Shown here one piece after another: positions 26,532 through 35,341 of a stretch of 64,000 nt of DNA. The notes beneath the pieces were generated by a model. The model ran no database searches and was not told where the DNA came from. It worked only from the letters and a program-made list of their open reading frames with translations. Both the position numbers and the translations under genes were made by a program. The stretch is from Flavobacterium pectinovorum (GTDB lineage: Bacteria > Bacteroidota > Bacteroidia > Flavobacteriales > Flavobacteriaceae), in the NCBI RefSeq assembly GCF_006438875.1, contig NZ_RCZH01000008.1:62001-126000 (forward strand). Direction: 5' to 3'. Every line of letters begins with the position of its first letter. Position 1 is the first letter of the stretch.

Positions 26532-27407
26532 TTATTTCTTAGCTAAAAGCACTTTCCAAGCCGATGAAATATCATCTTTATTCAGATATTTTTTGGCTTC
26601 TAAATGTATTTTTTCCTGATCGTCTGAGCTCAAAACTCCTTTCACTGAAAAATTTTCTTTCACAAATATACTAACTTCTTCCGTTGTAGGCAAGGCTTCT
26701 ATGTTACCTAATTTTCCAAGATCATTTCCATCAAATACGGGACTTTCTTTGATATAATTCGGAATCACATCTACACCAACCCCTAGTGTTGTCAATGGTT
26801 TTGGCACTTCAAAAAGTCCTTGATTTGACCTTGAATACCAATTACCTCCTAATCTTGAAACTAAGTCTATCTTATGTTGATCGATTGCTCCATTTTCATC
26901 TAAAACAGCTTCATGAATATGCATTTTAACGACTTCACAAAGAATCAAATTCCCTGCCCCTCCTTCTGTTCCCAAAGGAATTATCTGTGTGATTTTGCAT
27001 TCAAACTGCACTGGAGACTCTTTTACACGATATGGTTTTACAATATCTGACGGAATTTGTGTTAATCCTGCTTTTATAAATTCGTTAACACCTTCTCCAT
27101 ATTCAGTACTGGCTAATGATGTTTGTTGTACCAAATCATAATTTACCACATTAATCACTACTTCACGAGTCGCTTCGGCATTAATTAAAGTATGTTTTAC
27201 GGTATTATCACGCACACGACGTGCCGGCGAAAAAACCAATATTGGCGGATTGGCACTGAACACATTAAAGAAACTAAATGGCGACAAATTCGGGATTCCT
27301 TTTGCACTTAATGTACTAGCAAATGCAATTGGTCTTGGCCCGACAGCACTCTGTAAATAACCATGCAATTTTGCCGTTGATATCTCTTTAGGATCGATGC
27401 TAATCAT
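26532..27407 (-). CDS. Flavin reductase-like FMN-binding protein
   Basis: About 291 residues. The N-terminal flavin reductase-like domain (VGPRPIAFASTLSAKGIPNLSPFSFFN ... ANPPILVFSPARR ... KHTLINAEATREVVIN) binds FMN. The C-terminal 90 residues are an extension of unknown role. A 30-residue N-terminal extension is possible from 27497, but MISIDPKEISTAKLHGY at 27407 is the natural start for the family. Substrate unknown. 30 bp before the DUF3127 gene on the same strand. Confidence 0.86.
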   Translation of the reverse strand: MISIDPKEISTAKLHGYLQSAVGPRPIAFASTLSAKGIPNLSPFSFFNVFSANPPILVFSPARRVRDNTVKHTLINAEATREVVINVVNYDLVQQTSLASTEYGEGVNEFIKAGLTQIPSDIVKPYRVKESPVQFECKITQIIPLGTEGGAGNLILCEVVKMHIHEAVLDENGAIDQHKIDLVSRLGGNWYSRSNQGLFEVPKPLTTLGVGVDVIPNYIKESPVFDGNDLGKLGNIEALPTTEEVSIFVKENFSVKGVLSSDDQEKIHLEAKKYLNKDDISSAWKVLLAKK

Positions 27408-27569
27408 ATTTTTTCTTTTTAACCGAATCTCGTTTCGGCAACTACAAAAGTAGAGAAATCGTTTATCCCAATGAAATACTTTTGGACATAAAAACAAAAA
27501 AATCTTTAAAGACTCTGTAAAATATTAAATGTGTTTATTTCGTTATATTTATACCACAAAAAATAATTT

Positions 27570-28721
27570 ATGCTTTTTTCCGAAAGAAGAAATACAACCC
27601 GTTGGATCATTGTTTCGATTTCCTTTTTAATCATTTCTTTGATTCTCTGGAATACTTATACTTTTTTTCAAATTTTTAAAAATGAGGAAAGACTTAAAAT
27701 GAATCTTTGGGCAAATGCTCAAAAGACATTAGTTAATGCCGATGAAAACACCGACTTAGATCTTCCGCTCGACATTTTAAACAATAATACTTCGGTACCA
27801 GTGATGTTAACGATGTATGATAAGGTTATTAGTTCTGTCAATGTTCCTGACGAAGTTCTCGCTGATGATGCAAAATCAATGTCTTATCTGAAAAATTTGA
27901 AAAGCGAGAATGAGCCTATTATTATTGATTTTGCCCCTGGAAGACGTCAGGAAGTTTATTATGGAAATTCGGCATTATTGAATAAACTCAAATATTATCC
28001 TGTTGCTTTATTATTGATTATCTTTTTGTTTGGAGCTTTGATTTATATCTTCTACAGAAGCACTAAAATGGCGACTCAAAACAAACTTTGGGCAGGTATG
28101 GCAAAGGAAACTGCACATCAAATCGGAACACCTTTATCTTCTTTAATTGGTTGGGTTGAAATCTTAAAAACGGAAGATATTGATCCATCGATAACATTAG
28201 AAATACAAAAAGATATTGAGCGGTTACAGACTATCACGGATCGTTTTTCTAAGATTGGATCTGTTCCTGTTTTAGAAGAACATGATATTATTGCCGAAAC
28301 CATGAATACGTATGAATATTTGCAATCCCGTTTTTCTAAGCAGGTTGCTTTTTCTTATCGCGCTCCGGAAGAACCCATTTTTGTGATGATAAACCCAACC
28401 TTACACAGTTGGACTATCGAAAATTTAGTAAAAAACGCCATTGATGCCATGAAAGGAAAAGGAACATTAGACCTTCAAATTGAACAAGATGCGCATCACG
28501 TAAAAATAAATGTAAAAGATTCAGGAACCGGAATTGCTAAAAAACAATTCAAAACCATTTTTGAGCCTGGTTTCACGACCAAAAAACGCGGTTGGGGATT
28601 GGGACTTTCCTTAACTAAAAGAATTGTTGAAGAATATCATCGTGGAAAAATAAAAGTTTTACATTCTGAAATTGGAAAAGGAACTACATTTCAGATTTCA
28701 CTAAATAAAAAAATGCAGTAA
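27570..28721 (+). CDS. Orphan sensor histidine kinase
   Basis: 383 residues. Two membrane segments (about 12-33 and 143-162) frame a 110-residue periplasmic domain. The phosphoacceptor is His183 in KETAHQIGTPLSSLIGW, a HisKA variant common in Bacteroidota. The ATPase domain has ENLVKNAIDAM, DSGTGI and the C-terminal GWGLGLSLTKRIVEEYH. No response regulator is next to it, so its partner must be elsewhere. The stop codon lies within a terminator stem. Confidence 0.92.
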   Translation: MLFSERRNTTRWIIVSISFLIISLILWNTYTFFQIFKNEERLKMNLWANAQKTLVNADENTDLDLPLDILNNNTSVPVMLTMYDKVISSVNVPDEVLADDAKSMSYLKNLKSENEPIIIDFAPGRRQEVYYGNSALLNKLKYYPVALLLIIFLFGALIYIFYRSTKMATQNKLWAGMAKETAHQIGTPLSSLIGWVEILKTEDIDPSITLEIQKDIERLQTITDRFSKIGSVPVLEEHDIIAETMNTYEYLQSRFSKQVAFSYRAPEEPIFVMINPTLHSWTIENLVKNAIDAMKGKGTLDLQIEQDAHHVKINVKDSGTGIAKKQFKTIFEPGFTTKKRGWGLGLSLTKRIVEEYHRGKIKVLHSEIGKGTTFQISLNKKMQ

Positions 28722-28735
28722 ATCACTTTACTGCA
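28714..28735. terminator. Bidirectional terminator between the kinase and HIT genes
   Basis: TGCAGTAAA and TTTACTGCA form a perfect 9-bp stem with a TCAC loop, with T-rich flanks on either strand. The stem includes the kinase stop codon. Confidence 0.65.
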
Positions 28736-28785
28736 CTTTTAATATTTTTTTGTCAGGTTGAGCGAAGTCAAAACCTATCTGTATT

Positions 28786-29172
28786 TTATAAATTCGCCTG
28801 AATACTTTTAGCCAAAGCCTCAAATTCTTCTTTAGAAAGCGATACTTTATTATGAAAACGCATTTCATCCATATGGTTTAATGGAATCAAATGTACGTGT
28901 GCATGAGGAACTTCTAATCCAACTACTGCCATTCCTACTCTTTTGCAAGGAACTGTTTTCTCTAAAGCAATTGCAACTTTCTTAGAAAATTTCATTAGCC
29001 CTAAATACAGTTCATCATCCATATCAAAAATCTTATCGATTTCTTGTTTCGGAATACAAAGTGTGTGTCCTTTAGCATTTGGATTTACATCTAAAAAAGC
29101 CAAATAATTATCGTCTTCTGCAACTTTATAAGAAGGAATTTCTCCGTTTACTATTTTGGTAAATATGCTCAT
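28786..29172 (-). CDS. HIT family nucleotide hydrolase
   Basis: 128 residues, complete HIT protein (HinT/Fhit type). FTKIVNGEIPSYKVAEDDNYLAFLDVNPNAKGHTL and the active-site motif HAHVHLIPL (HxHxHxx) are clear. These enzymes act on nucleoside phosphoramidates or dinucleoside polyphosphates; the exact substrate is not predictable. It lies 68 bp downstream of greA on the same strand. Confidence 0.95.
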   Translation of the reverse strand: MSIFTKIVNGEIPSYKVAEDDNYLAFLDVNPNAKGHTLCIPKQEIDKIFDMDDELYLGLMKFSKKVAIALEKTVPCKRVGMAVVGLEVPHAHVHLIPLNHMDEMRFHNKVSLSKEEFEALAKSIQANL

Positions 29173-29240
29173 TGTATAATCGTTAATTTGGTCAATCGTT
29201 TAATCGGTTAACCGATTAAACAAATAGACGGTTAAACTAT

Positions 29241-29717
29241 TTAGTCTCTTGTAATTTCTAATATTTCGAACTTTAAAACTCCATTTGGAACTGTGATTTC
29301 TGCAACTTCACCAACTGATTTCCCAAGTAAACCTTTTCCAATAGGAGAAGTTACTGAGATTTTTCCAGTTTTTAGATCTGCTTCACTTTCAGCAACAAGT
29401 GTATATTTCATTTCCATTCCGTTGCTTTGATTCTTAATTTTCACGTTAGAAAGCACCAATGCTTTTGAAACATCTAATTGTGATTCATCAATTAATCTTG
29501 CATTAGAATACACTTCTTCCATTTTATTAATCCTCATTTCTAACAAACCTTGTGCTTCTTTTGCTGCATCATACTCGGCGTTTTCAGATAAATCACCTTT
29601 GTCTCTTGCTTCTGCTATATCTTGAGATGCCTTAGGACGCATTACACTTTTTAAATGCTCCAACTCATCTTTCAACTTTTTTAATCCTTCTGCTGTATAA
29701 TAAGATACTTTACTCAT
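29241..29717 (-). CDS. greA: Transcription elongation factor GreA
   Basis: 158 residues. It rescues backtracked RNA polymerase. The N-terminal coiled coil (GLKKLKDELEHLKSVMRPKASQDIAEARDKGDLSENAEYDAAKE) carries the acidic tip DLSENAEYDAA; the C-terminal globular domain ends GVLKFEILEI. A TATATTTG on the minus strand near 29779 is a good -7 element; the short leader contains a CCCGTCCCGATGGG hairpin just before the gene. Confidence 0.97.
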   Translation of the reverse strand: MSKVSYYTAEGLKKLKDELEHLKSVMRPKASQDIAEARDKGDLSENAEYDAAKEAQGLLEMRINKMEEVYSNARLIDESQLDVSKALVLSNVKIKNQSNGMEMKYTLVAESEADLKTGKISVTSPIGKGLLGKSVGEVAEITVPNGVLKFEILEITRD

Positions 29718-29740
29718 AACTTCATCGTTTATATAAATAC

Positions 29741-29765
29741 AAAAAATCCCATCGGGACGGGATTC
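29741..29765 (-). other. GC-rich hairpin in the greA leader
   Basis: On the minus strand AATCCCGTCCCGATGGGATT followed by six T looks like an intrinsic terminator, but it sits in the 5' leader of greA, shortly after the presumed transcription start. It may be a residue of a TCCCGA-type repeat or an attenuator. Confidence 0.4.
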
Positions 29766-29872
29766 TGTATTACAAATATACTATTATTTTTAATAGTACA
29801 TAATTATATGTTAATCATATAAATTTCAAACCTAAATAATTTATTTTTGTTTCACTAATTCTTATTAAAATA

Positions 29873-30286
29873 ATGAAAAAAATCTGGCTCATAATCGTGT
29901 TTGTTTCTTTGCTCTTCTCTTGTAGTGACAACAACAAAAGCAATAAAAACCCAAATATTCCTAATTATTCTGTTAATCTGTCTGTAGATATGAATTTACC
30001 AGCTTATTCAAATCTTAAATTTGTAAGCAATGGTGTTATCATTCCTAATTATGGAGCAAAAGGAATTATTATTTTTAATGCCGGAAGCGGCTATAATGCA
30101 TTTGATGCAGCTTGCCCAAATCAACCTATAACTGGGTGTGTGGCTATGACAATTGATGGCATTAATGCTGTTTGTTCCTGCGATAAATCTTCTTACAGTT
30201 TATTTACCGGACTTGGAGGTAAGGAATATCCTTTGAAACAATATCGTGTAGAAGTTACAGGAACTGTAATTCACGTTTATAACTAA
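29873..30286 (+). CDS. Rieske-like lipoprotein lacking cluster histidines
   Basis: 137 residues. Signal peptide with lipobox (SLLFSCSDNN, Cys17), so a membrane-anchored lipoprotein. The later part (GYNAFDAACPNQPITGC ... INAVCSCDKSSYSLFTGLGGKEYPLKQYRVEVTG) has the layout of a Rieske domain, but the CxH and CxxH ligand pairs read CPN and CSC, without histidine, so no 2Fe-2S cluster is expected. Such degenerate proteins are frequent in Flavobacteriia. Function unknown. Confidence 0.72.
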   Translation: MKKIWLIIVFVSLLFSCSDNNKSNKNPNIPNYSVNLSVDMNLPAYSNLKFVSNGVIIPNYGAKGIIIFNAGSGYNAFDAACPNQPITGCVAMTIDGINAVCSCDKSSYSLFTGLGGKEYPLKQYRVEVTGTVIHVYN

Positions 30287-30290
30287 AATA

Positions 30291-30325
30291 AAAAAAGCCT
30301 GAAAGTTTTAAATTTTCAGGCTTTT
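30291..30325. terminator. Bidirectional terminator between lipoprotein and receptor genes
   Basis: AAAAAGCCTGAAA pairs with TTTCAGGCTTTTT, T runs on both strands. Confidence 0.9.
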
Positions 30326-30342
30326 TATTTTGAAGAAATCTT

Positions 30343-32532
30343 TTAGAATTTCAAAGTCAATCCGGCAAGAAAATTAATTCCCGCCTGAGGATAATAATAT
30401 GGATAAACATCCCACATATATCCGTTTGAAACATACTTTTTATCCAGAATATTATTTACTAAACCAGTAATCATTATGGATTTGAAAATTGATTTAGGTT
30501 TTATTTCATACGAAACGTTCAAATCGTTTACAAAATAATCAGCTAGTTTTGCTGCCGGCAATTCAATATTATTCATATATTGTTCTCCAACATATTTTTG
30601 TAATAACGAGATATGTACACTTTGAATCGGGCTATACACAATAATATTTCCTGCAATAACCGACGGAGAATACGCAATATCTGTTGTTCCGTAATTTTGA
30701 CCATCAACTGCTAAATCAACATTTTTATTACTGCTTAAAGTGAAGTTTGGACGAAGAATAAATTTCTCCGAAAGCTTTACGGTCGCATCTACTTCAAATC
30801 CTAAACGGTAACTTTTTTCACTATTAGCGCGAATTGGCGACCCAACATCATCTAATCTTCCCGTCAAAATCAATTGATCTTTGTATCCCATATAATACAC
30901 GTTTGAAGTCAATTGAAATTTCTCTGAATTGAATCTCCACCCTAATTCAAAATCATTTAATTTTTCAGGTTTAGCATTTCCGCCTTCGTAATCTGTTCTA
31001 TTTGGTTCACGGTTCGCTCTGGCATAAGAAAAGTAAAGTGTGCTTTTTTGATTGATTTCGTAGTTTAAACCTGCCTTTGGGTTAAAGAAATTAAAGTTAT
31101 CATCAACCAAACCCGTTTCGGCACTATTGGCTTTATACTTTACATTTCGATATTGTAAATCTCCATAAAAGCTTAATTTTTCTGTGAATTGATAATTTGC
31201 TTTCGCGAAAATATTCCCATCTGTTTTTGTCGAAAAATCATCATAATAATGATCTCCTAATTCTGATTGAGCAGAAAATCTTGCCCAGATTACTTTTCCA
31301 TAATGATCACCTTCATATTTGTTCCAGCCTCCGCCAAGGATCGCATCAAACTTTTCATCTTTATATTTCACAGAAAAAGTTGTTCCGTAAAAATCATTAT
31401 CCAACCATTTTTGACGTATTAAATCAGTTCCCGGTACTAGTTCACCTAAATCATTTTCAACCATTTTGGTAGGCTGAATTGGTCCATAGCCTGCAACTGG
31501 CTCATTATATTTATAATTTTCGTAATATCCTTTTCCTTTTGTATAATGTAAAGCTAAGTTTGTGCTCCATTTATCCGAAAAAGATTCATTCCAATGCAAT
31601 TGATAATGATCTTGTTGGTAATTATCGGTTTCATTATTATAAAAGCGAATATTTCCTGACTCATCCGTATACTTTCCTGCGGAATTATAGGTGCGATCAC
31701 TATTTAAAGTTTCAGTATCAATTCCGTTCCACGATTGGTATGTTTTCTCCGTTCCGCCAAAAACCAATGCTTTTATCAAAGTGGTTTTACCAACATAAGT
31801 TCCTTGCAGGAAATATGATTTTAAATCAGAACTTGCTCTGTCTATATAACCATCAGATTTTAAAGTTGATAAACGTCCAGCCAACTCAAAATGATCGTTT
31901 AATAAACCTGTGCTAAATTTTACGGTATTTTTGTTAGAATTGAAACTTCCGTATGAACTTGAAATTTCTCCATTTGCCTTAGAAGCATAATTATCTGTTA
32001 ACATATTCAAACTTGCACCAAAAGCAGAAGAACCATTGGTAGAAGTTCCAACACCGCGCTGCAATTGTAAACTCTCTACAGAAGAAACAAAATCAGGCAT
32101 GTTTACCCAAAATGTTCCCTGACTTTCTGCATCATTATACGGAATTCCGTTTATAGTAACGTTAACTCTCGTGGCATCACTACCACGCACTCTGATTCCG
32201 GTATAACCAAAACCATTCCCTGCATCAGAAGTTGTTACAACTGATGGCAAATAATTCATTAGAATTGGAATATCCTGACCCAGATTTCGATATTTAATAT
32301 CTTTTTTATCCAGATTACTAAAAGAAACCGGAGTTTTTGTAGTAACCCGAACCGCAGAAACTAAGACATCATCAAGCTTATTAACCTTAGTTGAATCTTG
32401 TGTTTGCGAAATAGAAGAAAGAGAATAGAAGAAAGAAAATAGAAGAAAGAAAATAGATTTTTGGTTCAACTTTGAACCTTTGTAACTTTGAACCTTTGTA
32501 CCTATAAAAGCACCTTTAATAATAGTTTTCAT
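30343..32532 (-). CDS. TonB-dependent receptor, probably for thiamine or a precursor
   Basis: 729 residues. Plug domain (LDDVLVSAVRVTTKTPVSFSNL ... YTGIRVRGSDATRVNVTINGIPYND ... SLQLQRGVGTSTNGSSAFGAS) and a 22-strand barrel ending in LAGLTLKF. There is no CarboxypepD_reg extension. The substrate is inferred from the TPP riboswitch in its leader. The start is uncertain: from the ATG at 32532 a 21-residue stretch partly encoded by a spacer repeat precedes the signal peptide; a TTG at 32469 would place the signal peptide (NQKSIFFLLFSFFYSLSSIS) at the very N-terminus. Confidence 0.9.
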   Translation of the reverse strand: MKTIIKGAFIGTKVQSYKGSKLNQKSIFFLLFSFFYSLSSISQTQDSTKVNKLDDVLVSAVRVTTKTPVSFSNLDKKDIKYRNLGQDIPILMNYLPSVVTTSDAGNGFGYTGIRVRGSDATRVNVTINGIPYNDAESQGTFWVNMPDFVSSVESLQLQRGVGTSTNGSSAFGASLNMLTDNYASKANGEISSSYGSFNSNKNTVKFSTGLLNDHFELAGRLSTLKSDGYIDRASSDLKSYFLQGTYVGKTTLIKALVFGGTEKTYQSWNGIDTETLNSDRTYNSAGKYTDESGNIRFYNNETDNYQQDHYQLHWNESFSDKWSTNLALHYTKGKGYYENYKYNEPVAGYGPIQPTKMVENDLGELVPGTDLIRQKWLDNDFYGTTFSVKYKDEKFDAILGGGWNKYEGDHYGKVIWARFSAQSELGDHYYDDFSTKTDGNIFAKANYQFTEKLSFYGDLQYRNVKYKANSAETGLVDDNFNFFNPKAGLNYEINQKSTLYFSYARANREPNRTDYEGGNAKPEKLNDFELGWRFNSEKFQLTSNVYYMGYKDQLILTGRLDDVGSPIRANSEKSYRLGFEVDATVKLSEKFILRPNFTLSSNKNVDLAVDGQNYGTTDIAYSPSVIAGNIIVYSPIQSVHISLLQKYVGEQYMNNIELPAAKLADYFVNDLNVSYEIKPKSIFKSIMITGLVNNILDKKYVSNGYMWDVYPYYYPQAGINFLAGLTLKF

Positions 32533-32596
32533 CTGTAAAAAAATTACAAATAAAAGGGGGAATTATTCTTTTGTTAAATTAATAAATGTTTCACGG

Positions 32597-32620
32597 CAAA
32601 ATATAGCGTGCACGCTAGAA
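32597..32620 (-). promoter_or_regulatory. Palindrome between riboswitch and receptor gene
   Basis: TAGCGTGCACGCTA is a perfect 14-bp palindrome about 15 nt after the aptamer on the minus strand. It may be part of the expression platform; it is not followed by a T run. Confidence 0.35.
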
Positions 32621-32630
32621 ATTTGTCGTT

Positions 32631-32706
32631 TTTTCCCTTAGCGACATTACTCGCTCAGGTTCTTTGGGTATGATCTCAGCTCGTTATTTAGAGCACCCCT
32701 TTGAGA
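32631..32706 (-). promoter_or_regulatory. TPP riboswitch upstream of the TonB-dependent receptor
   Basis: On the minus strand the THI-box blocks read GGGGTGC, GCTGAGATCATACCC, GAACCTGAGCGAGTAATGTC and GCTAAGGGAA. The P3-type extension and the P4/P5 arm are shorter than in the thi operon copy. It links the receptor to the thiamine regulon. Confidence 0.92.
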
Positions 32707-32711
32707 CAGTG

Positions 32712-32742
32712 CAAATGTAATGTTAAAAATTGCAAATGGCAA
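32712..32742 (-). promoter_or_regulatory. Promoter of the receptor transcript
   Basis: Minus strand TTG, 20 bp, TACATTTG (plus-strand CAAATGTA at 32712-32719), directly before the riboswitch. Confidence 0.55.
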
Positions 32743-32822
32743 TATCAATAACAATCAAAATGGGAATTTCAAAAATAAACTCTAATTTATGTTTTTCAAA
32801 TTGGAGTTTGACTTTTTGGAAT

Positions 32823-33227
32823 TTAATCCAAGTTAGGTTTCCTGCGAGATTGCTTAATCTCAGAAATATTCTTTTTGTCTTTGATTCGTTTTTTAATTAC
32901 TGATTTTGGAATCTTAGTCGCTTTACGAATTTTAGGAACAAACAATCCTTTTTTGATGATTTCCAGAAAACGTTTTACAACAATATCTTTATTTTTAAGC
33001 TGACTTCTGTCTTCGTCACAATTTAAAATTAGACTATTTTCGGTTGTTAAACGTGATGCAATATTTGTCAATAAAAGCAATTTTTCTTCTTCAGATAAAG
33101 CCTGAGAAGTATTTATATCAAAAGTCAAAACCACTTTTGAGGAAACTTTATTCACGTTTTGTCCACCTGCACCGCTACTTCTGACAGCTTTAAAACTTAA
33201 CTCTGAAATGATTTTATCTATATCCAT
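32823..33227 (-). CDS. arfB: Alternative ribosome-rescue factor ArfB (peptidyl-tRNA hydrolase)
   Basis: 134 residues, release factor-like. The catalytic GGQ is in SSGAGGQNVNKVSSKVVL near residue 21. The C-terminus is basic (KVIKKRIKDKKNISEIKQSRRKPN), the tail that enters the empty mRNA channel of stalled ribosomes. The start codon shares a base with the stop of the kinase-DUF4301 gene. Confidence 0.93.
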   Translation of the reverse strand: MDIDKIISELSFKAVRSSGAGGQNVNKVSSKVVLTFDINTSQALSEEEKLLLLTNIASRLTTENSLILNCDEDRSQLKNKDIVVKRFLEIIKKGLFVPKIRKATKIPKSVIKKRIKDKKNISEIKQSRRKPNLD

Positions 33228-35341
33228 TATTGTGGCTGATGCGCTGGTTTTAATAAATCGTTTACTGTTTTTACCGGATTAAAAGTAATTAATGGAACTG
33301 CTATAAAAATAGTTAACCAATTTGCCATTGCACCGTTCCATAACCCCGGTAATTCATAGCTTTTTACTATTTTACCGTCTACACTTTTTTCGACAATAAA
33401 ACCCGCTTTTTGATCTGTGAATTGCAATAAATCAAATTTTTGATTCTTATAATTCCTAATTCCACAAACTAAATCAACCGGATTAAAATGAGTTGCCGAT
33501 GCTAGAATTTCCTGTTGCTGTTTATTTGTCAAATCTACTTGTGAAGCTTCTACAATCTGCAAGGAAATTGATCCTTTATCATTCATTACCCAAAATGGTC
33601 CTCCGCCAGGTTCTCCTTCATTTTTCACCATTCCGCAAACGCGAATTGGCTTATTTAGCAAATCCTTAATTTTATTGACTTTATTTTCAAAAGTAAATTT
33701 ATTAAAGTCAGGACTCATCTCAATATTTAGCTTTTGCAATAAAAAGGAAATAATCTCTTCTATGTTATTTTCTTTTATTTCTTGTTTTTCAATAACGTTC
33801 AAATAACTAAAAATCTTTTGTTGCACTTCGATTAAAACTCCTGCTAATGCTTTTTTGTACAAAGCAATTTTATCAATATGATTCTGAATTACATTATCGA
33901 TATTTTTTATAAAAATAATATCTGAATCCAATTCATTTAAATTCTCAATTAATGCGCCGTGCCCACCAGGCCTAAAAACCAAATGCTCATTTTTATCCCG
34001 AATAGGAATATTTTTGCTGTCCACACAAATAGAATCTGTGCTTTTATTTTGATAAGAATATCCAATACTAATTTTTATTCCCGATTTCTCTTCTACTTTT
34101 CCTTTAAGAATTTCAACTTCATTCTCAAACAAACTCTGATGTGCTTCAGAAACTGTAAAATGCAAATTAGAAACTTGATTTGATGTAGCATAATGCGCAC
34201 ATTCATTCAAATGCTCTTCTATGGGATTTGCAATGTGATTTTTATATTGATGAAAGGGCAATACTGCTTTTGGTTTATTTGCAAAATCAAAATAATCCGA
34301 AGACAGTAAAGTTTTTATAAAGTAGTAGTTTTTATAATCTCTTCCTAAAGTTTCAAAATCCGGATAAATTTCTTTGAGCTTTTTATCAATAGTTTCAAAA
34401 AAAGGAAATTTATCCATTGCAACAATAAAAATGGACAAATCACTGTCTTTTTTTCTGTTGATATAGGCGTTTATAGTTTCTTTTTTAATATCAAAATCAT
34501 TCAAAAAAGAACTTAAAAACTTAAACATTCTGCTTGCAGCACCCGAAGCCGGAACAAACTTTTTTAGTCTTAGTTTATCTTTTTGCAGATCAAAAAAAGT
34601 AGCTTTTTCTTCCAATTCAGCTTCTGATAAACTTAAAATTCCGTTATTGATTGTCGCAGGACTAATTAAGTTACTTTTCAGAATTCCGCTTCTAAAAATT
34701 TGCAGCTGATTTAAAATCTTATCAATAGAAATTCCGTGATTGTATATTTGAACAAAATCTGTTGACGAAATGCCTTCTTGTTTTGCAATCGCCAAATCAT
34801 TGATAATAGCAGTAGCTTTTACCAATCGACTTTCTTTATCTCCGGAAAGTGTTATAAAAGGCTTTTTGGTATTAACCAATGTTTGTTTAAAAACCGAAAA
34901 TACACTTTCTCTACCATCAGGAGTATCTCTAATGTCGTCTTTTTCCCAAGGAACATCAATATCTGTCAGAAAAAATAAGTCGTATTCATGCTCTAAAGCC
35001 GCTTCGTTTAAAAGCGGATCACAGAAACCATAGTACATTTCAGAAAACACTTTGGTAACCATTAAATTAGTATCACAAAACAAATATTTATTTGCCGTAG
35101 TAAGTTTTTCGTTTTCTAATGCAACCTGCCCATATGCAATAGGCAACATATCATCAGCCACACAAATATGCTGATTTTCTTCCCATTTTTCCTGCAAGTA
35201 GTCGCGCGCAAACTCAGGAACCCATTCAGTTTCGTAATATTCTGCAAGTTGTTTTGCTAATGTGGTTTTTCCTGTACTTTCAGGACCAAATAAAGCAATT
35301 TTTATGATAGCTGTTTTTTGCTGTCTAAGATCTTTCTCCAT
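33227..35341 (-). CDS. NadR-like kinase fused to a DUF4301 protein
   Basis: 704 residues in one uninterrupted frame. Residues 1-185 form a NadR/AAA_28-type P-loop kinase: Walker A GPESTGKTT (19-27), YETEWVPEFARDYL, CDTNLMVTKVF, FFLTDIDVPWEKDDIRDTPDGRE. NadR kinases phosphorylate nicotinamide riboside. From about residue 200 to the end lies a full DUF4301 domain (NHGISIDKILNQLQIFRSG; KFVPASGAASRMFKFL; LPFHQY; FRPGGHGALIENLN; NEGEPGGGPFWV). It overlaps the PnuC gene by 40 bp. With a PnuC transporter and a TPP riboswitch nearby, the kinase could act on thiamine or on nicotinamide riboside; sequence alone does not decide. Confidence 0.85.
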   Translation of the reverse strand: MEKDLRQQKTAIIKIALFGPESTGKTTLAKQLAEYYETEWVPEFARDYLQEKWEENQHICVADDMLPIAYGQVALENEKLTTANKYLFCDTNLMVTKVFSEMYYGFCDPLLNEAALEHEYDLFFLTDIDVPWEKDDIRDTPDGRESVFSVFKQTLVNTKKPFITLSGDKESRLVKATAIINDLAIAKQEGISSTDFVQIYNHGISIDKILNQLQIFRSGILKSNLISPATINNGILSLSEAELEEKATFFDLQKDKLRLKKFVPASGAASRMFKFLSSFLNDFDIKKETINAYINRKKDSDLSIFIVAMDKFPFFETIDKKLKEIYPDFETLGRDYKNYYFIKTLLSSDYFDFANKPKAVLPFHQYKNHIANPIEEHLNECAHYATSNQVSNLHFTVSEAHQSLFENEVEILKGKVEEKSGIKISIGYSYQNKSTDSICVDSKNIPIRDKNEHLVFRPGGHGALIENLNELDSDIIFIKNIDNVIQNHIDKIALYKKALAGVLIEVQQKIFSYLNVIEKQEIKENNIEEIISFLLQKLNIEMSPDFNKFTFENKVNKIKDLLNKPIRVCGMVKNEGEPGGGPFWVMNDKGSISLQIVEASQVDLTNKQQQEILASATHFNPVDLVCGIRNYKNQKFDLLQFTDQKAGFIVEKSVDGKIVKSYELPGLWNGAMANWLTIFIAVPLITFNPVKTVNDLLKPAHQPQ

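Noticed and set aside
31479..31916. 145-residue plus-strand ORF opposite the TonB-dependent receptor
   Set aside because: Antisense shadow of a clear receptor gene; His/Tyr/Asn-rich composition without domains.
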